52,220 bases of DNA from Oscillospiraceae bacterium. GTDB taxonomy: Bacteria; Bacillota_A; Clostridia; Oscillospirales; Oscillospiraceae. The DNA lies in contig JAFXAV010000034.1 of the NCBI GenBank assembly GCA_017516785.1, forward strand, positions 1 through 52,220, given 5' to 3'. Every line of letters begins with the position of its first letter. Position 1 is the first letter of the stretch. The position numbers were made by a program, and so were the translations under genes. Shown here one piece after another: positions 26,647-35,609 of this stretch. The notes beneath the pieces were generated by a model. The model was not told where the DNA came from. It did no database searches and saw only the letters and a list, made by a program, of their open reading frames with translations.

Positions 26647-27591
26647 TTAATCTTCCAGACTGCGCAGCTGCGGTGCCATCTCAAGGGTGTGGAAAATCCG
26701 GGCAACAATGCTGCGGTACTCCTCAACATCGGTGGTCTTTCTCAGCTTCTTCCAGAGCTTTTCGCTGTCTTCGAACATCAGAATCATCTGGTGCCAGTTC
26801 TCCTTCATCCGGAACATGGCATTCCGGGGACCGCCGAAGTTTTCGATGTATGCTTCGAAAAGTTCATTGTGGAAGGCTTCCAATGTCCGGGAATTCATAT
26901 TGGTGCTCAGCATGCCGGGATTGCCGATGAGACCTCTGCCGATCATCACCGCTTCGATTCCGGGAATTTCTGCGGAAAGTGCCTCAATTTCCCCCAAAGT
27001 CCGAAGATCGCCATTGTAGCAAAGGGGATTTTTGCTGTTTTCCACGGCGTAACGGAATGCATCCATATCGACAGTACCTTTATAGAACTGCTTGCGCACC
27101 CGGGGATGGATGGTCAGTTCCCTGATGGGATAGCGGTTGTAGACTTCGAGAATCTTCGGAAATTCCTGCGGATCTGTCACACCCACCCGGGTTTTGACGG
27201 AAACGGACATGGTTGCCCCAGAATAGATTGCATCCAGGAAACGGTCCAGTGCATCCACATCCGCCAGCATACCGCTGCCCTTGCCCTTGGCAACCACCGT
27301 GCCGGAGGGGCAGCCCACATTCAGATTCACTTCGTCATAGCCTCGCTCAGCACACTGCTCCGCCGCCCAGAGAAAGTCCTCCGGAATCTTGGTCAGAACC
27401 TGGGGCACGGCACGGAAGGGTACACTGTCCGCCACAGGCAGTTCCCTTGCTTCCCGGTGGGTCAGACACCGGTGCTGGGTGGGAGAAATAAAGGGCATAT
27501 AGTAAGAATGGATGCCCGAAAAGTACTTGTGATGGATTCTGCGGTAAATGCTGTCCGTCAGACCCTCCATAGGGGCAAAATAGTAGCGCAT
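26647..27591 (-). CDS. dus: tRNA-dihydrouridine synthase
   Basis: A 314-residue FMN-dependent enzyme that reduces uridines in the tRNA D-loop. Landmarks: YFAPMEGLTD at the N-terminus, NLNVGCPSGTVV with catalytic Cys94, SVKTRVG, ELTIHPR (phosphate/FMN region), CYNGDLRT and VMIGRGLIGNPGML for flavin binding, and a C-terminal helical tRNA-recognition domain. Length is normal for the family. Which uridine it modifies cannot be told. It is the first gene of a transcript that also covers the CAP lipoprotein. Confidence 0.92.
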   Translation of the reverse strand: MRYYFAPMEGLTDSIYRRIHHKYFSGIHSYYMPFISPTQHRCLTHREARELPVADSVPFRAVPQVLTKIPEDFLWAAEQCAERGYDEVNLNVGCPSGTVVAKGKGSGMLADVDALDRFLDAIYSGATMSVSVKTRVGVTDPQEFPKILEVYNRYPIRELTIHPRVRKQFYKGTVDMDAFRYAVENSKNPLCYNGDLRTLGEIEALSAEIPGIEAVMIGRGLIGNPGMLSTNMNSRTLEAFHNELFEAYIENFGGPRNAMFRMKENWHQMILMFEDSEKLWKKLRKTTDVEEYRSIVARIFHTLEMAPQLRSLED

Positions 27592-27627
27592 TTGATCATA
27601 TCCTCTCAGTAAAGAACATCTTCTATT

Positions 27628-27656
27628 ATTCTATTCTTTTTTTCGCCCACTTTCAA
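27628..27656 (-). promoter_or_regulatory. Promoter of dus
   Basis: Minus-strand TTGAAA (-35), 17 bases, TAGAAT (-10), about 37 bases before the ATG. Confidence 0.55.
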
Positions 27657-27683
27657 CAATTTTCAACTTTCAATTATCAATTA

Positions 27684-27713
27684 AAAGAGCGTACCGCAGG
27701 CGGTACGCTCTTT
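27684..27713 (-). terminator. Terminator of the RNase J gene
   Basis: AAAGAGCGTACCG and CGGTACGCTCTTT pair around CAGG, 6 bases beyond the stop codon. Confidence 0.92.
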
Positions 27714-27719
27714 CATAAT

Positions 27720-29375
27720 TTATACTTCCATGATCACAGGCAGGATCATGGGATTTCTCTTGGTAATCTTATAGAGATAACCGCTGAGGTCATTCTTAAT
27801 GGCAGTCTTGATGGTGGACCAGTCACGGATCCGTCTGCGCTGGCAGCGGTCCAGTGCCTCCAGAGCCACCCAGCGCAGCTCCTCCATCAGCTCCTCGGAC
27901 TCCTTCACATAGATAAAGCCGCGGGTGATGATATCGGGGCCGGTAACCAGGGAACCGTCTTCGGCGCTAAGGTTCACGCAGACCACGATCATGCCGTCCT
28001 CTGCCAGGTGCTTGCGGTCCCGCAGAACCACAGCGCCCACATCGCCCACACCGGTGCCGTCCACAAAGACCATGCCGGAGGGAACAGATGCGCCAACCTT
28101 GCAGGTCTTGCCGGTGAACTCGAAGCAGGATCCGATCTCGCCCACATGGATATTCTTGGGGTTCATGCCCATCTGCTGGGCAAGCTTGGAATGCAGCTGC
28201 AGATGGCGCTGCTCACCGTGGAGGGGCAGGAAGAACTTGGGCCGGACCAGGCCGTGGATGATCTTCAGTTCCTCCTGGCAGGCATGGCCGGAAACATGCA
28301 AACCTTCGCTCTTTTCATAGACCACCTCAGCGCCCTTGCGGTAGAGCTCATTGATGATCCGGGAAACCGCCTTCTCGTTGCCGGGAATGGCGGAGGCGGA
28401 GATAATGATCCGGTCGCCGGAGGTGATGTCCACCTGCTTGTGGGTATTAAAAGCCATCCGGTACAGGGCGGACATATTTTCACCCTGGCTGCCGGTGGAA
28501 ACAATGACGATCTTGTTCTTGGGCAGGCTGTTGATGGTAGCCAGGTCCACGATGGTACCGGGTTTCACTTTCAGATAACCCAGTTCCTGGGCAACCTTCA
28601 GCATGTTCTCCATGCTGCGGCCGGTGACCGCCACCTTTCTGCCATGGCGCTGGGCAGCAGCCAGAATGGACTGGATACGGTGCATGTTGGAAGCGAAGGT
28701 GGTGACGATGATGCGCCGGTCGCAGTTTTTGAACTGACGGTCCAGGCTCTCGGAGACCACGTTTTCGTTGGGGGTGTAACCCTGGCGCTCCACGTTGGTG
28801 GAATCAGCACACAGTGCCAGAACGCCCTCGTTGCCCAGTTCGCCCAAACGGGCCAGATCGATCATGCCTTCGGTGGAAGTGGGATCGATTTTGAAGTCGC
28901 CGGTGAATACCACAGTGCCCACGGGGGTCTTGATTGCAAAAGCCACCGCGTCGGCAATGGAATGGTTCACATGAATGAACTCAACGCTGAAGCAGCCTGC
29001 CTTTACCACATCGCCGGGCTTATGGGTTACCAGCTTGACGGAATCCGCCAGGCGGTGTTCCTCCAGCTTCAGCTTAATCAGTCCGTTGGTCATGGCGGTG
29101 CCATGAATGGGACAGTTTACTTCCCTCATACAGTAAGGTATGGAACCAATGTGGTCCTCGTGGCCATGGGTAATGAACATACCCCGCAGCTTCTTCTGAT
29201 TGGCCACCAGATAGGAAAAGTCGGGGATCACCAGATCCACGCCGTACATATCCTCTTCAGGAAAACCCACGCCGCAGTCCACTACGATCATGTCCTTGCC
29301 GTATTCCAGGACGGTGATGTTTTTACCAATCTCATCCAGGCCGCCCAGAGGGATAATTTTCAGTTTTTCAGCCAA
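27720..29375 (-). CDS. rnj: Ribonuclease J (metallo-beta-lactamase/beta-CASP)
   Basis: A 551-residue RNase J, the 5'-to-3' exo- and endoribonuclease of mRNA decay and rRNA maturation in Bacillota. The metallo-beta-lactamase site HGHEDHIG is at 70-77, with further ligands in VNHSIADA and FTGDFKID. The beta-CASP part contains GSQGE and the late motif SGHACQEEL, and a C-terminal domain completes the chain. The N-terminal PLGGLDEIGKN is diagnostic. Length is typical. It is monocistronic with its own promoter and terminator, and diverges from gdpP. Confidence 0.95.
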   Translation of the reverse strand: MAEKLKIIPLGGLDEIGKNITVLEYGKDMIVVDCGVGFPEEDMYGVDLVIPDFSYLVANQKKLRGMFITHGHEDHIGSIPYCMREVNCPIHGTAMTNGLIKLKLEEHRLADSVKLVTHKPGDVVKAGCFSVEFIHVNHSIADAVAFAIKTPVGTVVFTGDFKIDPTSTEGMIDLARLGELGNEGVLALCADSTNVERQGYTPNENVVSESLDRQFKNCDRRIIVTTFASNMHRIQSILAAAQRHGRKVAVTGRSMENMLKVAQELGYLKVKPGTIVDLATINSLPKNKIVIVSTGSQGENMSALYRMAFNTHKQVDITSGDRIIISASAIPGNEKAVSRIINELYRKGAEVVYEKSEGLHVSGHACQEELKIIHGLVRPKFFLPLHGEQRHLQLHSKLAQQMGMNPKNIHVGEIGSCFEFTGKTCKVGASVPSGMVFVDGTGVGDVGAVVLRDRKHLAEDGMIVVCVNLSAEDGSLVTGPDIITRGFIYVKESEELMEELRWVALEALDRCQRRRIRDWSTIKTAIKNDLSGYLYKITKRNPMILPVIMEV

Positions 29376-29537
29376 AATATACTCCTTTCAAAATGGTGCG
29401 CCGAAAAATGGACGCACAAAAGCAGGCAACCATCTGCATATCCTCCGGCCCTGAATCGCCCTTGGGTATGTAAAATGCCCGCAAAATATCGCTTTTTATT
29501 TGTTGCCCGGGGCTGCCTCCCCGGCGCTTGCCACGGT

Positions 29538-29546
29538 AGTATACCA
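29538..29546 (-). promoter_or_regulatory. Probable extended -10 promoter of the RNase J gene
   Basis: On the minus strand TGGTATACT is an extended -10 without a good -35. Two copies of GTATAC (29539 and 29562) are spaced 23 bases apart. The 354-base gap 29376-29729 holds this site, the gdpP promoter and otherwise no gene or RNA that I can recognise. Confidence 0.4.
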
Positions 29547-29632
29547 CAGTTTGCCCCAAAAGTATACAATTATTTTTCGACAGGGTTTCTCCGGCTTTTC
29601 GGGCAAATTTTATGAAATGAAAATAAAAGCTG

Positions 29633-29661
29633 TTGCGTTACGAACTTTCATTTGGTATAAT
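29633..29661 (+). promoter_or_regulatory. Promoter of the gdpP-rplI-dnaB block
   Basis: TTGCGT (-35), 17 bases, perfect TATAAT (-10), 69 bases before the gdpP start. Confidence 0.75.
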
Positions 29662-29729
29662 ACCGGATGTAGTATGGATATTGTGGCTTGCTATGCCCAA
29701 ATCACCCCCATAATCAGGAGGCGAAGAAC

Positions 29730-31706
29730 GTGAACAAGAAGCTTGGCAGACTGCTCCACCCGGGGCTCGGTATGTATTTTATGATCATGGCAGCATTCTG
29801 TCTTGCCGCTCTGCTGATGAATCAGCTGATGCTGGCTGCAGTGGAGGCTTTTGTTACCTTCTGCCTGTATCTTTCCTATACCATCATGCGAAAGAACCGC
29901 CATCTGGAGCTGCAGCGCTTCATGCAGTCCGCTGACACAACCATTGAGTCTGTCAGCAAGGGCCAGAGCCCCTTCCCCACCGTCATGGTGCGTCTGGTGG
30001 ACGGCGGCATCGTCTGGTCCAACGAGCAGTTTCAGTCCATCTCCGGTCTGGGTGACAGCATGGCAGAGCAGTATTTGTCCGACGTGCTTCCCGACTTCCA
30101 CACCGACTGGCTGGCTGACCGTAAAACCGAAGCACCCTATGATGTGACCATCGGTTCCCGCCGCTACCGTGTCTACGGCACCCCCATCCGGGCGGATGAT
30201 CCCGCCGGTACCATGCTGGGCGTGCTCTACTTCACCGACCTGACCATGCTCTATCAGGTTCGGGATGAGTATATCCGCTCCCGCCCCGTGGTTTCCATCA
30301 TCCTCATTGACAACTATGAGGAACTGACCAAGAACCTGTCTGAAAGCGCCATCTCCACCCTGAACGCCAAGCTCAACGACGCCATCACACTGTGGACCGA
30401 AGGCTACCACGGTTTGCTTCGCAAGCTGGAGCGCAACCGTTTCCTGTTCATTTTCGAAAAGCGGGACCTGGCTGATGCCATTGAGGATAAGTTCTCCCTG
30501 GTTGAGAACATGCACGAAATCATCAGCCCCTCGGGCCTGCCCGCCTCCGTTTCCATCGGTCTGGGCGTAGACGGCGCGAACTTTGACGAAAGCTACAATT
30601 TCGCCGCCCTGTCCATCGAAATGGCTCTCAGCCGCGGCGGCGACCAGGCGGTTATCAAGGACCGGTTCAACTTCACCTTCTACGGCGGCCGCAATCAGGA
30701 GGCTGATTACCGCAGCAAGGTCCGTTCCCGTGTCACCGCCAATTCCCTGATGGAGCTGATCGGCCAGTCCAGTCATGTGTTCATCATGGGCCACAAGAAT
30801 GCCGACCTGGACTCCGTGGGCGCAGCCATGGGCATCAGCTGCCTGTGCCGCAAGCGGGGTAAGAAGGCCCAGATCGTTCTGGATCTGGAAAAGAACGCAT
30901 CCAAGCGCCTGCTGGAAGAAATCCTGCAGGTGGAGGAATACAAGGACGCCTTCATCTCCGGTCAGGAAGCTCTGCTCCACTGCGACAACCACTCTACCCT
31001 GATCGTGGTGGACACCAACCGCCCTGACCAGGTGGAAAGCAGAGAACTGCTGGAGACCATCCCCAAGATCTGTGTGGTAGACCATCACCGCCGTGCTGCC
31101 GACTACATCAATCCCGTAGTCGTCAACCTCCACGAGCCCTATGCATCCTCTGCTTCCGAACTGGTGACGGAGCTGCTGGAATACGCCGTGGATACCGCAG
31201 ACATCCTGCCTATTGAAGCAAAGAGTCTGCTGGCAGGCATCTGCCTGGATACCAAGAGCTTCAATGTCCGCACCGGCGAGCGTACTTTCGAAGCTGCCGC
31301 ATTCCTGCGCCGTCTGGGTGCAGACACCGTGGAAGTCAAGAAGCTGCTCCAGAGCGACTTCCAGAACACCATGGCAAAATATCAGATTATCAAGTCCGCA
31401 CGGCTGTACCGGCAGGAAATTGCCATCGCCGCGCTGAACAATACCACCACCCGTGTTCTCGCTGCCCAGGCAGCGGACGAACTGCTGAATATCTCCGGCA
31501 TCACCGGTTCCTTCGTCCTCTATCCCGACGGCGACACGGTGATCATCTCCGCCCGATCCATCGGCTCTGCCAATGTGCAGATGATTCTGGAGCCTCTGGG
31601 CGGCGGCGGCAATACCGCCACTGCCGGTGCCCAGGTCAAGGGCAGCACCGTCTCCGATGTGCTGGACCGGCTGGTGGAATCTATCGATGAATTCTACGAC
31701 GAATAA
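29730..31706 (+). CDS. gdpP: c-di-AMP phosphodiesterase GdpP (PAS, degenerate GGDEF, DHH-DHHA1)
   Basis: A 658-residue membrane phosphodiesterase that hydrolyses cyclic-di-AMP. A GTG at 29730, 8 bases after AGGAGG, is the best start. Order: two N-terminal transmembrane segments (about 12-50), PAS-like domain (about 75-125), degenerate GGDEF domain (about 185-335; no GGDEF signature) and DHH domain (HKNADLDSVGAAMG at about 355, VVDTNRPDQ, VVDHHRRAADY at about 449), then DHHA1 with GGGGNTATAGAQ near 625. All DHH metal-site motifs are present, so it should be active. The gdpP-rplI-dnaB order is conserved in Bacillota. c-di-AMP controls osmolyte transport and wall homeostasis. Confidence 0.94.
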   Translation: MNKKLGRLLHPGLGMYFMIMAAFCLAALLMNQLMLAAVEAFVTFCLYLSYTIMRKNRHLELQRFMQSADTTIESVSKGQSPFPTVMVRLVDGGIVWSNEQFQSISGLGDSMAEQYLSDVLPDFHTDWLADRKTEAPYDVTIGSRRYRVYGTPIRADDPAGTMLGVLYFTDLTMLYQVRDEYIRSRPVVSIILIDNYEELTKNLSESAISTLNAKLNDAITLWTEGYHGLLRKLERNRFLFIFEKRDLADAIEDKFSLVENMHEIISPSGLPASVSIGLGVDGANFDESYNFAALSIEMALSRGGDQAVIKDRFNFTFYGGRNQEADYRSKVRSRVTANSLMELIGQSSHVFIMGHKNADLDSVGAAMGISCLCRKRGKKAQIVLDLEKNASKRLLEEILQVEEYKDAFISGQEALLHCDNHSTLIVVDTNRPDQVESRELLETIPKICVVDHHRRAADYINPVVVNLHEPYASSASELVTELLEYAVDTADILPIEAKSLLAGICLDTKSFNVRTGERTFEAAAFLRRLGADTVEVKKLLQSDFQNTMAKYQIIKSARLYRQEIAIAALNNTTTRVLAAQAADELLNISGITGSFVLYPDGDTVIISARSIGSANVQMILEPLGGGGNTATAGAQVKGSTVSDVLDRLVESIDEFYDE

Positions 31707-31736
31707 ATATCTCTGCAAATAGAAGGAGTTATCATT

Positions 31737-32183
31737 ATGAAGGTTATTCTGTTACAGGACGTCAAAGGCAAGGGCAAGAAGGGCCAGATGATTGAAGTTT
31801 CCGACGGCTACGCCCGCAACTTCATGCTGCCCAAGAAGCTGGCCATCGAGGCCACCCCCGACGCCATCAACACCATGCGCATGAACGACAAGGCCACTCA
31901 GGAGCGCATCGCCCGCGAAAAGGCTGAGGCCATGGAGATTTCCAAGAAGCTTCGGGCCATGACCCTGGTGGTCAAGGCGAAGGGCGGCGGCGCTGGCCGT
32001 CTGTTCGGCTCCGTCACCAACCAGGAAATTGCCGATGCTCTGGCAAAGGCTTCCGGCATCAAGCTGGACAAGCGTAAGATTGTCATCTCCGACCCTATCA
32101 AGGCCGTAGGCACCTACACCGTCAACTGCAAGCTGGGTTACGAGATCAATGCTCCCCTGACCGTCAAGATTGAAGAGGCTTGA
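31737..32183 (+). CDS. rplI: 50S ribosomal protein L9
   Basis: A 148-residue L9 with the N-terminal rRNA-binding domain ([31 protein letters not shown]), the long connecting helix (about 41-75) and the C-terminal domain ([16 protein letters not shown], then KIVISDPIK). It binds 23S rRNA near the L1 stalk base. It lies 30 bases after gdpP behind AGAAGGAG. Confidence 0.97.
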   Translation: MKVILLQDVKGKGKKGQMIEVSDGYARNFMLPKKLAIEATPDAINTMRMNDKATQERIAREKAEAMEISKKLRAMTLVVKAKGGGAGRLFGSVTNQEIADALAKASGIKLDKRKIVISDPIKAVGTYTVNCKLGYEINAPLTVKIEEA

Positions 32184-32184
32184 T

Positions 32185-32418
32185 ATGGCCAGAATCCTCC
32201 GTATCATTGCTACCCTCTTTTCCTGCGGCTCCTGCGCTGCTATGATTTATTTCAGCAGCCGGAACAATGCTGATGCTGTCTACACCTGCCTGATTCTCTG
32301 CATCGTCAGCTTTTTTGTCAACATGATCATCACTGCCCGTGAGAACGCCAAAAAACTGGAAGCCCTTCAGAAGGAACAGGAGACTAAGCAGACTGGGCTG
32401 GAAAATCAGACGGAATAA
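32185..32418 (+). CDS. Small two-helix membrane protein
   Basis: A 77-residue protein between rplI and dnaB. The ATG at 32185 starts one base after the rplI stop, with AGAGG inside the rplI end; a TTG at 32170 is the alternative. It has two hydrophobic helices (about 5-22 and 28-50) and a charged, Glu/Lys/Gln-rich tail likely in the cytoplasm. I do not recognise a family. It is co-transcribed with replication and translation genes. Confidence 0.7.
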   Translation: MARILRIIATLFSCGSCAAMIYFSSRNNADAVYTCLILCIVSFFVNMIITARENAKKLEALQKEQETKQTGLENQTE

Positions 32419-32460
32419 TCCCTAAAAGCACGAAAAGTAATAGAGAAAGGAGAAAAAACC

Positions 32461-33798
32461 ATGGATGAAGATCTGATGGCGAAACAGCCGCCCCAGTCCC
32501 TGGAGGCAGAGCAGGCCGTTCTGGGTTCCATCCTCATTGACAGCCGCTGCGTTGCTGATGTAGTAGGCATTCTGACCCCTGAGGACTTTTTCCTCAGCCA
32601 GAACCGGGAGATCTATGAGACCATCTACACCATGTTCAATTTCTCCCAGACCATTGACCCGGTGACAGTTCTGGACAAGATGAAGGAGCTGGGTGTCCAT
32701 AAGGACAATTCCAGAGATTACATCCTCCAGCTGATGGAAATCACCCCCACCGCCGCCAATGTAGTCCGCTACGCAAACATCGTCCGGGAAAAGGCCATGC
32801 TCCGCGGTCTTGCCCAGGCCGCCACCGACATTTCCGAAACGGTCTACTCCGAAGTGGGCACCGCTGCGGAAATGCTGGAAACCGCCGAAAAGAAAATCTA
32901 TGCCCTGCGCAAGGGCGAGCGGGGCGACTCTCTGGAACACATCGGCACGATCCTTCACAAGGTCTTCGACCGTCTGACCGAGCTGAGCATGTCCGATTCT
33001 GCAATCCCCGGTCTTTCCACCGGTCTTCGGGATCTGGACGCCAAGATCAACGGTCTGAACAAATCCGACCTGATCCTGATCGCCGCCCGTCCCGCCATGG
33101 GTAAGTCCGCCTTCGCTCTGAACATCGGCACCAGCGTGGCGAAAAAATACAAAAAGACCGTGGCCATTTTCAATCTGGAAATGTCCCGGGAACAGCTGGC
33201 TATGAGACTTCTGGCCAGCGAGAGCTTCGTGGAACTGCAGAAACTGGCCACCGGCAAGCTCAGCGAGGACGAGTGGGCCAAGCTCTGCATGGCCTCCGCC
33301 GCTCTGAGCCAGGCGGATATCCGCATTGACGATAACCCCTCCGTTACTGTCGCGGACATCAATGCCAAGTGCCGCCGCCTGGACAATCTGGGCCTCGTGA
33401 TCATCGACTACCTGCAGCTGATGCAGGGCTCCGGCTACGGCAAAGGCGGCGACAACCGCGTGGTTGTGGTCAGTGAGATCTCCCGTGCCCTGAAAATCAT
33501 GGCCAAGGAGCTGAACGTCCCCGTGGTCTGTCTGAGCCAGCTGTCCCGTGCGGTGGAAAGCCGTACCGACAAACGGCCCATCCTGTCGGATCTGCGTGAA
33601 TCCGGCGCCATCGAGCAGGACGCTGACTCTGTCATGTTCCTGTACCGCGATGAATATTACAATGAAAACACCGAGGACAAGGGCGTTGCCGAGTGCATCG
33701 TAGCCAAGAACCGTCACGGCGAAACCGGTGCGGTGAAGATGCAGTGGGTGGGTCAGTACCAGACCTTCACCGATCGGGAGTGGAAGCATGCTGAATAA
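32461..33798 (+). CDS. dnaB: Replicative DNA helicase
   Basis: A 445-residue hexameric helicase of the replication fork. The N-terminal primase-interacting domain begins PQSLEAEQAVLGSILID. The RecA-like domain has Walker A ARPAMGKSAFA (about 208-218), Walker B LVIIDYLQLM and the arginine-finger region SDLRESGAIEQDAD. No intein is present. GAAAGGAG lies 10 bases before the ATG. It overlaps tilS by 11 bases. Confidence 0.97.
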   Translation: MDEDLMAKQPPQSLEAEQAVLGSILIDSRCVADVVGILTPEDFFLSQNREIYETIYTMFNFSQTIDPVTVLDKMKELGVHKDNSRDYILQLMEITPTAANVVRYANIVREKAMLRGLAQAATDISETVYSEVGTAAEMLETAEKKIYALRKGERGDSLEHIGTILHKVFDRLTELSMSDSAIPGLSTGLRDLDAKINGLNKSDLILIAARPAMGKSAFALNIGTSVAKKYKKTVAIFNLEMSREQLAMRLLASESFVELQKLATGKLSEDEWAKLCMASAALSQADIRIDDNPSVTVADINAKCRRLDNLGLVIIDYLQLMQGSGYGKGGDNRVVVVSEISRALKIMAKELNVPVVCLSQLSRAVESRTDKRPILSDLRESGAIEQDADSVMFLYRDEYYNENTEDKGVAECIVAKNRHGETGAVKMQWVGQYQTFTDREWKHAE

Positions 33799-35005
33799 GC
33801 TGGAAACTTTCGTCCGGCGGTATGATATGATCGTCCCCGGTGACCACATCATCTGTGCCGTTTCCGGCGGCGCAGACTCCGTTGCCCTGCTCTTTGGTCT
33901 TTATCTATTGAAGGACAAGCTGAAGATTCAGCTTTCCGCCGCCCATTTCAACCACCATCTCCGGGACGAGGAATCGGACCGGGATGAAGCTTTCGTCCGA
34001 AATTTCTGCGATGGCTACCAAATCCCCCTGTTCGTGGGATCCGGAAATGTGGTTGCAGGCAAAAAGGGACTGGAAGCCGCTGCCCGGGATGCCCGGTATG
34101 CCTTCCTTCGCTCCCTTCCCGGCAAAATCGCCACGGCCCACACCGCTGACGACAACGCTGAGACGGTGCTTCTCCACCTGGTTCGGGGAACGGGCTTGAA
34201 AGGTCTCGGTGCCATCGCTCCTGTGAACGGCAGCGTCATCCGACCTATGCTGGCAGTTACCCGGCAGGATGTGGAGGATTTCATGGCGGAATACTACCTC
34301 CCCCACATCACCGACAGTTCCAATGAAACCGACGGTTTTCTCCGGAACCGGCTGCGGCATCATGTGATGCCCCTACTGACAGCGGAAAATCCAAGACTTG
34401 CCGAAAATCTCTCCGCCATGGCCCTGCGGCTGCGGCAGGATGAGCAGGCCCTTTCCGACCTGGCCGCATTCGAAGGCGCGCCGAGGATTGAACAGCTTCG
34501 GGCCATGCCCGCCGCCGTCCGCGCAAGAGCCCTGGAACGTTTTCTGAAGGAATCCGGCGTCCGGGAACCGGAAGCTGCCCACATCCAGCAGGCAGAAGCC
34601 CTGACTTTTTCCGACAATCCTTCCGCCGAAGGCCATTTCCCCGGCGGCATCACCATTACCAGAAACTATGGCATTCTGGAAAAGAAAGAAGAACCCGTGC
34701 AAACCGCCTGTGAGCTTATCTGCTCTGCCGCGGAAGACATCATTAACACCGCCGACACCTTCACCGTTCAGGCTCAGGGAACCATATACGTCCGCTCCCG
34801 CCAGGCCGGCGACACCATTCGTCTTTCCGGCGGCACCAAAAGCGTCAAAAAACTCTTTATCGACAAAAAAATCCCCGCTGCCCAACGCCCCCTGATTCCC
34901 ATCGTCTGCGATGATCTTGGAATCTTAGCCATCGGCGGCATTGGAGTCAATCTGGACCGGGCCGCAAAGGAACTTCCCGCCACCCGGATCCGCATCAAAC
35001 TGTAA
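33788..35005 (+). CDS. tilS: tRNA(Ile)-lysidine synthetase
   Basis: A 405-residue N-type ATP pyrophosphatase that attaches lysine to C34 of the CAU-anticodon tRNA-Ile. The PP-loop SGGADS is at 26-31. HFNHHLRDEESDRDEAF, HTADDNAETVLL and RNRLRHHVMPLL are family hallmarks. The C-terminal domain (about 300-405) is somewhat short but carries VKKLFIDKKIP. It overlaps dnaB by 11 bases. tilS-hpt-ftsH order is conserved in Bacillota. Confidence 0.95.
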   Translation: MLNKLETFVRRYDMIVPGDHIICAVSGGADSVALLFGLYLLKDKLKIQLSAAHFNHHLRDEESDRDEAFVRNFCDGYQIPLFVGSGNVVAGKKGLEAAARDARYAFLRSLPGKIATAHTADDNAETVLLHLVRGTGLKGLGAIAPVNGSVIRPMLAVTRQDVEDFMAEYYLPHITDSSNETDGFLRNRLRHHVMPLLTAENPRLAENLSAMALRLRQDEQALSDLAAFEGAPRIEQLRAMPAAVRARALERFLKESGVREPEAAHIQQAEALTFSDNPSAEGHFPGGITITRNYGILEKKEEPVQTACELICSAAEDIINTADTFTVQAQGTIYVRSRQAGDTIRLSGGTKSVKKLFIDKKIPAAQRPLIPIVCDDLGILAIGGIGVNLDRAAKELPATRIRIKL

Positions 35006-35052
35006 ACCGCAGCAAAAGCTGTGAATTTAGAAACATATCGGAGGTTATCATT

Positions 35053-35592
35053 ATGCTCAACGATATCCAGGAAATTCTGCTGACTGAAGAACAGATTAAA
35101 GCCCGCGTCAAGGAAATGGCCGAAGAACTGTCCAAGGAATATGCCGGCAAGAATCCCGTTTTCGTCGGCGTTCTCAGAGGCGTTGTTGTCTTCTACGCTG
35201 ATTTTGTCCGCGAATTTACCGAACACTGCCAGTTTGACTTTATGTGCGTCTCTTCCTACCGCGGCACCCAGTCCACAGGTGAGTGCATCATAACCAAAGA
35301 CGTGTCCACGGAACTGCGCGACCGTCACGTTGTCATTCTGGAAGATATCTTTGACACCGGCAAGTCCCTGGACTTCTGCTACAACCACCTGATGGCCAAG
35401 AAGCCCGCATCCCTGAAGATCGTTACCCTGCTGGACAAGCCCGAGCGCCGCAAGCCCTGGGTTACCGTCAAGGCTGACGTCACCGGCTTCACCATTCCCG
35501 ACAAGTTCGTGGTTGGCTATGGTCTGGACTTCAACGAACAGTTCCGCAACCTGCCCTTTATTGGCGTCCTGAAGCCTGAATTATACAAATAA
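35053..35592 (+). CDS. hpt: Hypoxanthine phosphoribosyltransferase
   Basis: A 179-residue purine-salvage enzyme converting hypoxanthine or guanine plus PRPP to IMP or GMP. The PRPP-binding motif [14 protein letters not shown] (about residues 94-107) and the loop motif SYRGT are present. Length is normal. It sits between tilS and ftsH, as in other Bacillota. GGAGG precedes the ATG. Confidence 0.95.
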   Translation: MLNDIQEILLTEEQIKARVKEMAEELSKEYAGKNPVFVGVLRGVVVFYADFVREFTEHCQFDFMCVSSYRGTQSTGECIITKDVSTELRDRHVVILEDIFDTGKSLDFCYNHLMAKKPASLKIVTLLDKPERRKPWVTVKADVTGFTIPDKFVVGYGLDFNEQFRNLPFIGVLKPELYK

Positions 35593-35609
35593 TAAGGAGA
35601 AAACCCCAA

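Noticed and set aside
29376..29729. A hidden small gene or RNA in the RNase J-gdpP gap
   Set aside because: No frame here has a ribosome-binding site and I see no conserved RNA fold; two divergent promoters explain the gap.
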